Assembly (NCBI GenBank): GCA_009617715.1
Contig: VTFK01000003.1
Span: 2,852,001-2,916,000, forward strand
Length of the DNA: 64,000 nt
Direction: 5' to 3'
Origin: Plectrocnemia conspersa
Lineage: Eukaryota > Arthropoda > Insecta > Trichoptera > Polycentropodidae
The notes beneath the pieces are model-generated. The model searched no databases and was not told the origin of the DNA. It saw only the letters and a list, made by a program, of their open reading frames with translations. The position numbers and the translations under genes are program-made. Shown one piece after another: positions 56,901 to 64,000 of the stretch (position 1 is its first letter; each line of letters opens with the position of its first letter).

Positions 56901-58319
56901 AGTGATTAAATAAAATTATTAAATGCTTAATTTTTAAATAAAAAAATATACACCCAAAATACCAGTAATTTTGTTATGACTATGAAGCTGCGGCTCATTT
57001 TTTTTGATAGGGATGGCTGGCAAAGAAAAAACAAAAGCAGATACACCAATGAGAGTACATAAAAAAAGTTTCAAATTTTTAAACCACTTATTACGTAATT
57101 TATTTAAAAAAAATGCAAATCGATAATTTGAAAAAATCGGATATGTTAGGACAGATTGTCTAGGACTAAAAGGATATGCAGTATTTACGGTTTTTTTATT
57201 CTATTATATTTACATACACATTTATAATTTAAATTTAATTATTGAAAGTAAATATTATTGAGATATTCTAAAATAAATATTCAGTGTGCAATAATTAAAT
57301 TAAAATAACGTAAATAAATCACAATGCTATCACATAAGTATCCTAATCATAAGTCATATAAATCTGTTTTTAAAAAAAATATGACGCATTTTTAACAAAC
57401 AGGCTTACAATTTTCAATGCAGTCCTTTCTCATAAAGTTTTTTTATGATATTCTTAACTGACAAAAAATAATGAGTAATTGGAATTAACTACAAAGTGGT
57501 ACTATAGCATACATAAAAATTTAGGAGGCATCCAGAAGCGGTCAATCAAATGTTGATGTAATCTAGATTTATTTTTCCAAAAGAAGAAAGATCTGGCGCA
57601 TTTTCAAAAATTTTAATTTTTATAATTAATGAAAGTGTTTTAATTAAAATATATAATATATTGAAACAATAGTTGTCAGGGTATTCAAATACTTTAGTTT
57701 TGCTAATCAATAAACACCGTGAATTATGCGAGTGGTACTCAGATTATTTTTCAGGCAATTAATTATAATAATAATAATAGTGTCAATCCTGGTAATATCG
57801 GTATTGAAAATTCTGGTATTATTGCAATCCTCAATCACAGTGTTGCCAATGTGTCACATAGCTCGTGGTCAACTAAATAAATCAGCCCCCACACTCTCAA
57901 TAATACTTTTATAAATTTTAATCGAATATAAAAATCATTAGTGATTACAAGGTATATTTAACAATAAGTATAATACAATTTATAATGAGTTTATTATGGT
58001 TTTGTAAAGATTAGATGATTAATTACTTAATAAAATATATTAGATTTTTGTGTTTATTCTTTTTTTACGTCCGAGTTTTGCAGCTAATTTAAAAGTTTCA
58101 CAAATCCGAAAGCGTCTAAACAAATTCCCGAAAATATACGAACCGTTATATTGCACATAAAATCCCAACCCTAAAAGGTCAGGGTCGTCACAAAGCGTTA
58201 CGATAAAACCCGTCTATAAAATACTTTTTTTATAGCGAGCCGTATACAATCTGCGATAAAATTAACCCGACCAATTGGAATACAAATAAGTTAATTAATT
58301 AAAAAAATAATTATAATTA
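53931..58319. other. AT-rich DNA without a recognised gene
   Basis: 55020-55280 and 55500-55680 are less AT-rich. Short frames of up to 79 codons have no recognisable motif. No small RNA found. Confidence 0.4.
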
Positions 58320-58615
58320 AATAATTATCGCCATTTTGCCCCCGGGGTGCTTTCGTTACTTTTCGTCCGCCATTTTGTCGGAATATTTAGCGAGGAGGTG
58401 TGCAGGGGCGCATGCGCCCTTTCCGGCCGCCTCCCCTTTTCTCGACCCTCCTCACTGCTAATTTCCACACATATCTGTATGTAAAAAAGGGTTCGTGCAT
58501 GAGGGTTGGGGGGTAGTGCGCAAAGCAGACCGGATTTGTCCATTGTGCACATCGAGGGACATCCCACCCACCCACACACCTAACCACCCCCGCACAAACA
58601 CAGATAACTCCTACA
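58320..58615. promoter_or_regulatory. CpG-rich promoter-like island
   Basis: A sharp rise in GC in otherwise very AT-rich DNA. It holds the palindrome GCGCATGCGC (58408-58417), which is the NRF-1 type motif, and two GCCATTTTG motifs (near 58330 and 58369) of the YY1/Pho type. Both are typical of TATA-less promoters of broadly expressed genes. Minus-strand frames of 66-84 codons cross it but resemble nothing. It could be the start region of the minus-strand APCDD1 gene or of an unseen gene; nothing in the sequence decides this. Confidence 0.4.
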
Positions 58616-61234
58616 CAAATGCATTTCTGTTTACGATATAAATTTACCGGTCCTAAAATAAATAAATAAATATAGATTATTCAGCAGTTCTAATTTACTA
58701 TATTGTTGTATTAAAAAAAATAAAAAACGCGTATTTATTTGTGAGGATAAATTTAATATTTATTATAAATATAAATAATATTTTTTTAATTTACTTTCTT
58801 TATTTTATTTAGCAATTTATTTATATTTGTCACATTTAATAAAATGTTTCTTAAAAAAATCAGAAATTGGTTTGAAACTTGGGTTTATATTAGTGTTTTT
58901 TACGTTTTTTATATACAAATTTCGAATCTTAAATATAGATGTCATGTTATGCCACGAATTTTGAATAGATGATTAATATTTAAATTAAATAATTTATATA
59001 TTAATCATTTATTTATATTTAAAATTAATTTAATATTATAAAAATAGTTCAAGTTCTATTAAATATAATCTAACGTTTTATTAATTAATATATATTTAGA
59101 TAATTATTTTTAAATGATTATTGGGCTTATATAGAACTCAAATTATATGGACATTAAATTTATATTTATATCCTACATATCAAATGATAACAAATATTTT
59201 TTTCATTTACTATTACTATTTACTTAATGTAATCCATTTATTCACACTACTTGAAAATCTGCATCATTTTTATAATGAATTTAATGTAAATATATTTTTT
59301 TTTATTATTATGAAATTCTGATATGAAGATATATATAAAACTTTAGTTTCAAATTGTCAAGTTTATATATTTTATGGAAAGTAAATGGACGAAAGCTAAT
59401 ATTAAAATAGTAAGTAATAAGCATTAACATTTGAATAAAAAAGATTATCAATTTAAATTAGAAGTTTAAAAACTATAATATATTGGAATAGAAATTGAAG
59501 TACGCAAAATTACACTGTTGGTGAATTTTATTATGTGATTAGTTTCATCTAATAAAATAATTTCTTCATCTTAATGTAGTTTTAAGGCAAATGGTAGGGA
59601 ATTTCAGATAAATTAATTTAGTATCAGCGTTTATGTATATCTTGTTTATATAATATATTCGTGAATAAAATATAAATCTATTTTGGTGGTAGCTAATATT
59701 GCTATTCGAATTATTATTTTAAAGTTATCACTCCAGTGAATCGCAGATAAGCTGTGATGTTGTCTGTTGAGTATTATATTTATTGAAGAATATACATTTT
59801 CCAAAATATGAATACATAATATTTTTTATTAATATTTATTTTTAATACATACAAAAAATCCGGTAATGTATCCTCAGTGTACATGAAAAATTGTGTCATT
59901 TAAAATTGGAAAAATACGAATATAAATACGAAATAAGCATTAAATTTTAGTCAAAGTTGAAACAATCTAATAATTATTATAATATAAGTGCTAAAACAAA
60001 CTAGCCCTTTGGACGTGTTAATCAAAAATAATTTTTAATTGTTTTTTTTAAATGCAAATTTTACCTAACTGTGTTTAAATGTTTTGATTTTTTAATTTTT
60101 ATTTATTTAAAATTAAATTTTATGTACAAGTTTTGATAACCATAAAACTATTTAGTATTTTTTTCGGATATCTATTTTTAAAATACTAATAAAAATCTTA
60201 ATGCAATTCATTTCAATTAAGATGCAAATAAAAGTTTTAGATAATTAATTTAATAAAAGCATTTATTTACAAGCAAATCTAGAATTTAGGAATAAAAAAT
60301 AATAAATCCATTAAATTTCTATGTTTTATCATTGCTCTCGTAATTTTGCAGCAATTTGCTGTAGAAGAATCGTTTTTTTATTATAAAAATCATGTTGTCA
60401 ATAATAAAAATTTTAGTTGACCAAATCATATGTTATAAATAAATTTTACTGCTAATATTGATTTTATTATATTTTAATTGGCGTTTTGGATTTAATGTAT
60501 AATGTTTATGTTTATTGATTTTTTAAATTTTGAGAAACCCTTATATTGTTTATTTTTCTTGTTATATTTTATATCAGTTTTATATATGTGCGTATAAAAA
60601 TGTCTCATTTGTACTATCCACGTAAATGGAAGGGGTATATATGTATATTGTCGTTTTGTGCCCTTCTCTCTAACTACCCTCCATCTTCTGTTTAAGCACC
60701 CTCCGAGACATATGTGCCCGTCCACCCCTTACGCGAAATACCTACGCACAAATTCGCATGAACAATCGAACGACTTATATATTATAAATGCTAAAATAAT
60801 GATCGGATTTCGTTTTGGCGAATAATTGCCAATCGGTTCGTTATGATGTTCCATTAAAATATATAAAACATAGCATCTTAATGCCATTAAAAATATCGCA
60901 AGATTTTCAGCTAATGCGTAATCTTTTGTAATATTATTTTTTAGTACTAATTTCTTTATCAGTGTAAAAAAAATAAAAATTGAATAGTGTTATTTAGGAG
61001 ACTGTTTATATTAAAAATATTAAGATTAGATGGTTTTATACTATATGACAGTATATTCTTTGGGTGATGTGAGCATGTAAGAACGACTATGAATTATTGT
61101 AATATTTTTAAACACTTTATATTGCTTTTTAAAGATCTACGTGCATTTAATTTTGTGTCACGCCTTGTCCACAGTGAGAGATTGGTTTCAGGAGAATATT
61201 GGAAAACGTATTAATGTTATTAAACATAAATATT
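58616..61234. other. Very AT-rich DNA, no gene seen
   Basis: Long T and A runs. A less AT-rich patch at 60600-60760 has a 77-codon minus-strand frame without motifs. Confidence 0.45.
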
Positions 61235-61394
61235 TATATAAACGTCCGCCATCGCGGGACCTTACTTAGCGCCGAGGGTTATTCAGTGGGTGTTGGGCGG
61301 CCGGGGGTTAACTCTGACGATGGGGTCGGGTAGGTCGAAGGGTTTTTTCATGGTTTGGGTGGAGGGAGAAGACTTAGCGCAATAATCGAGAGAA
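61235..61394 (+). promoter_or_regulatory. GC-rich island upstream of a candidate first exon
   Basis: CCGCCATCGCGGGACC, GTTGGGCGGCCGGGGG and ATGGGGTCGGGTAGG stand out against the flanking AT-rich DNA. A 22-codon open frame starts at the ATG near 61319 and ends before the candidate exon. It may be a 5' UTR with a short upstream frame. Confidence 0.35.
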
Positions 61395-61473
61395 ATGGCC
61401 TGCATTTTGTATGAAGCTCCCAACAGGGAGGGCCATATGCGGACACAGCGCGAGAGACAGGGAGAGAAGAAAG
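61395..61473 (+). CDS. Candidate first coding exon of an unidentified gene
   Basis: ATG in a fair initiation context (G at -3, G at +4) followed by 26 codons reading MACILYEAPNREGHMRTQRE and RQGEKK, then a GTAATT donor at 61474. The exon lies just after a GC-rich island. Read-through past the donor gives low-complexity aromatic and proline residues, supporting an exon end there. No homologue recognised. A chance frame in a promoter region is the alternative. Confidence 0.3.
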
Positions 61474-63349
61474 GTAATTTAGTTTTTCGTTGTTTCCATT
61501 CTTTGTCTCTTCTCCTTATTTCGCCTTTTATTATTTCTATATGTGTTTGTGTGTGGTTTTTTTCGCTTCAGTTTTGTTCGGCAATTGACCCCCCGTTATG
61601 TCTGTTTTTGGTTATATGTGGATTTAATGCATTATATTTCCCTCTCCCGCAGCACTCTCTGGACTTAAAGAGGTCTTTGGTCTCCTGCCCCCCTCGGTCA
61701 GTACTTAAGATCAAGACTTAGCCCTAATTCCACCCAGGATAATAAATGAGAATAAATATCTGAACCGATGATAAAACATAAATATTGTCCTTTCGGACTA
61801 CGAGTCTACGGCGTAGACGCGCGCCTATCTACGAAGATATATTGTGGGCATTTCGATACGCATATAAGTCAGTCTCGAATTGAAGACAATACGAAATAAC
61901 GTTTTTTTTGTTGTTGTGTATACATCGGTAAGTTATTACGGACGTGATGAGAATATAAAATTTATATAATATCAATAAATAAAATATAATTTGATATTAG
62001 GAAGGCGATTTTGATATATCGGTAAGATTATACAGAAATAGGCTACGATCGAGGTTTACTAAACTGCTATTACGACATTGGACACGTTTGAAACATCTAT
62101 CGTAAGATATTACCAAAAATAGTAAAATATCACATTCTTAAAGCAGCGTTATAGATCAGTGGTTACGGATGCTTTATTTTACTTATTCAAATGAGAATAT
62201 CAAGCGATTAAGTGGTTTGAACTCTAAAAAGAGTCAATAAGTACAGGGAATATTCGCGATGTAAAGATAGAATGCTAATAAAGATGGAAACAATTTTTTA
62301 ATTCGAAAGGGAACACTGCTATTTCTTATAAGGTCCGCGTGACGTGCTAGAGATATGACTTAAGTTTTTAAATATTCGCTATTTTCAACTATTCAAATGT
62401 CAAATAATTGTGAATGATATATTCGTTAAGTTATTAAAAAATATGATAATAAGAAATACATATATTTCTATGTTGAAAAAATCGATGTTTAAGGCCAAAG
62501 GAGTGTGAATTTGCAGATAAAATAGACGCCGGAAAAGACAGTAACGGTTTAGTTTGAAAAGTATTTATAAAATACTGCACATATATGGAAATGTAGCTGT
62601 CGTTATCAAGCGGTAGAGTTGAAAAAGCTGGTCTTGAAAGTTGGAAAGTCTTCATTGGAGTGTCGAGTTGAATTATTGCCTGCTGTGATCTGTCATTATT
62701 TGATCTTGTGATGCTGCATGAGTATCCACTACCGCTCTCTCTTTCTCTCTCTCTGCCTTATAGTCTGCTCCTCTGTAACCAAGTGTCACATATTTTATAT
62801 TGTTGGTTTGAGACAGCTCTAGTTAATCGCATATGAGGATGTTGGTGGATCAACCGCATCGCTTCTTGAACACACCCACGAAATATGCGCTTTAAAAATA
62901 AAACTTTCAGATGGCTGCTTAGCAAAGATCGTTAACAAAGGGGTTGAAATAAGAATGGTCCTTTTGCGCAAGGTAGAAGGCATTGTCTATCGCATATATT
63001 TGCAAACAAATAGTAGTTTTTACGGGTGATTAACGCTTTGAGACGGCAGTGCTAATATGCAGTCCGTAAAATAATAACAATTATTAACACATTTGTTTAG
63101 TCACAAGCTCTCTCTTCTATTGTTATGCTTTACTTTTGAAACGAGTTCTTATTTCTTTTTATTTATTTATTTTTTTATTATTTTAAAATGACCTCTGAAT
63201 TAATTGTGCAGAAAAAAGCGATATTCAAAATATTGAAAAAAATTAGAAAAAAATTATGTTGAGCAATACAAATTATGTCAATAAATGTCCTTCATAAATA
63301 TTACCGAAAAATTTCTGATTGTTATGTGCCAAAAAATATCACAGATAGT
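61474..63349. other. Region downstream of the candidate exon, no further exon recognised
   Basis: Contains a pyrimidine-rich stretch at 61620-61730, a GC-richer patch at 61790-61850, and a (CT)n tract at 62734-62755 (CTCTCTCTTTCTCTCTCTCT). Confidence 0.4.
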
Positions 63350-63485
63350 GGAATCTCGGTTTAGAAGTATAATTAATTTTGGAAATGTGCTCTTATTGCA
63401 AAACACTTATATCAATGCGTATTTCCCAATAAGAGATAGGTTAATTCTTAGGTTAATTCGTTCCAAAACCCAAAAATTCATATAA
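63350..63485. repeat. Mariner/Tigger-like repeat fragment
   Basis: TGGAATCTCGGTTTAGAAG, then ATTAATTTTGGAA, ATTTCCCAATAAGAGATAGG and TTAATTCGTTCCAAAACCCA. This succession (CTCGGTTTA..., AATTTCCC-ATAAGA-AT, ATTCGTTCCA-AACCCA) is common to invertebrate Tigger/mariner-type MITEs. It is degraded and non-coding. Confidence 0.5.
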
Positions 63486-63639
63486 AAATAATTAATACAA
63501 AATTCACATATATTTTTTATTATGTAAATTTATTATATAATAGCCGAATTTATAATAATTCATATCAGAATCACTGTTGACTATTAACGAAAGCGCAATG
63601 AAATCTTTTTCTTTTCATGGAACTTCAATTATATCCTAT

Positions 63640-63952
63640 TTTCGTTAACACAGTCAGTTCGAGAACTATCCATTTCATCATTATTCATAATTGAGAATAA
63701 GATGACAAGTTTGTGTTGACAGATATATTTATCATTACTCCTGTTTATATTTAGAACACATTTATAGAAATTAAAATCATTACTATATTTTTTATATTTA
63801 TCAATTAATCAGAGTAATGATAAGTATATCGAAAATATATCCTTATCGCGTGCCTTAAAATTAATAGTAGGGGCGTAAACCGAAACTTGCCATCTCTTTC
63901 TTAATACTGATGAAATAGATAGCTCTCGAACTGACTGTGCTAACGTAAATAG
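63640..63952. mobile_element. Foldback MITE with long inverted repeats
   Basis: The left side has CACAGTCAGTTCGAGAACTA, then TTTCATCA, then GACAAGTTT, then TATCATTACTC. The right side is the inverse in the same order. The inverted repeats are over 100 bp with moderate divergence, leaving a short AT-rich loop. No coding capacity; superfamily not determined. Confidence 0.7.
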
Positions 63953-64000
63953 TTTCGGTGACCTGCTTATCCATGAGCCGAGTTATGGAGTTGTATTAGA

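Noticed and set aside
61474..61721. Continuation of the 61395 frame to 108 codons
   Set aside because: After the GTAATT donor the reading becomes low-complexity aromatic and proline residues, as expected of intron sequence.
1..64000. CRISPR arrays, bacterial defence systems or operons
   Set aside because: The spliced gene, snRNAs, LINEs and hAT/piggyBac elements show eukaryotic nuclear DNA; no spaced direct-repeat array is present.

Overview
The window is AT-rich animal nuclear DNA, dense in transposon remnants and sparse in exons. The 5S rRNA, U2 snRNA and U6 snRNA sequences are of arthropod type, so an insect is the best reading. I see hemipteran-like features in the 5S gene but cannot fix the order from sequence alone. 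There are no operons, bacterial genes or CRISPR arrays. Almost every long reading frame is a chance frame or part of a mobile element.

Small-RNA gene clusters. Cluster A (about 8.3-19.7 kb) and cluster B (about 45.7-53.9 kb) are each a large imperfect palindrome. The basic arm is U6 snRNA, a close convergent 5S rRNA, a second 5S rRNA about 0.6 kb on, then U2 snRNA. Cluster A has both arms complete (2 U6, 4 5S, 2 U2). Cluster B has 2 U6, 5 5S and 1 U2, and its left arm has lost U2. In total the window holds 4 U6, 9 5S and 3 U2 genes. U6 and U2 promoters share a core CGCAAGC at a fixed distance from the start. The spacers between arms are filled with LINE, piggyBac and hAT debris, and single arms carry datable insertions: a 348-bp hAT MITE in arm A2 and a 1.43-kb hAT element in arm B2.

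Protein gene. The one protein gene I can name is an APCDD1 family member (membrane Wnt-pathway inhibitor) on the minus strand. Three exons are linked by matching splice phases: 40801-40935, then an 18.2-kb intron, 22335-22576, a 74-bp intron, and 20876-22260 with the stop codon. The signal-peptide exon lies further upstream and was not found. The gene body sits between the two small-RNA clusters. If its promoter is the CpG-rich island at 58.3-58.6 kb, cluster B lies inside the gene. The large intron holds a broken LINE reverse transcriptase, piggyBac MITE ends and a family of foldback repeats at 31.5-39.9 kb.

Other possible genes. Two short GC-rich plus-strand exons near the left end (61-118 and 2065-2134) have splice sites with compatible phases and may belong to one unidentified gene. 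A run of tandem acceptor-plus-donor sequences at 8.1 kb on the same strand looks like a recursive splice site. Possible first exons or promoters lie at 42.4 kb and 61.2-61.5 kb. The rest is AT-rich intergenic or intronic DNA in which I see no gene.
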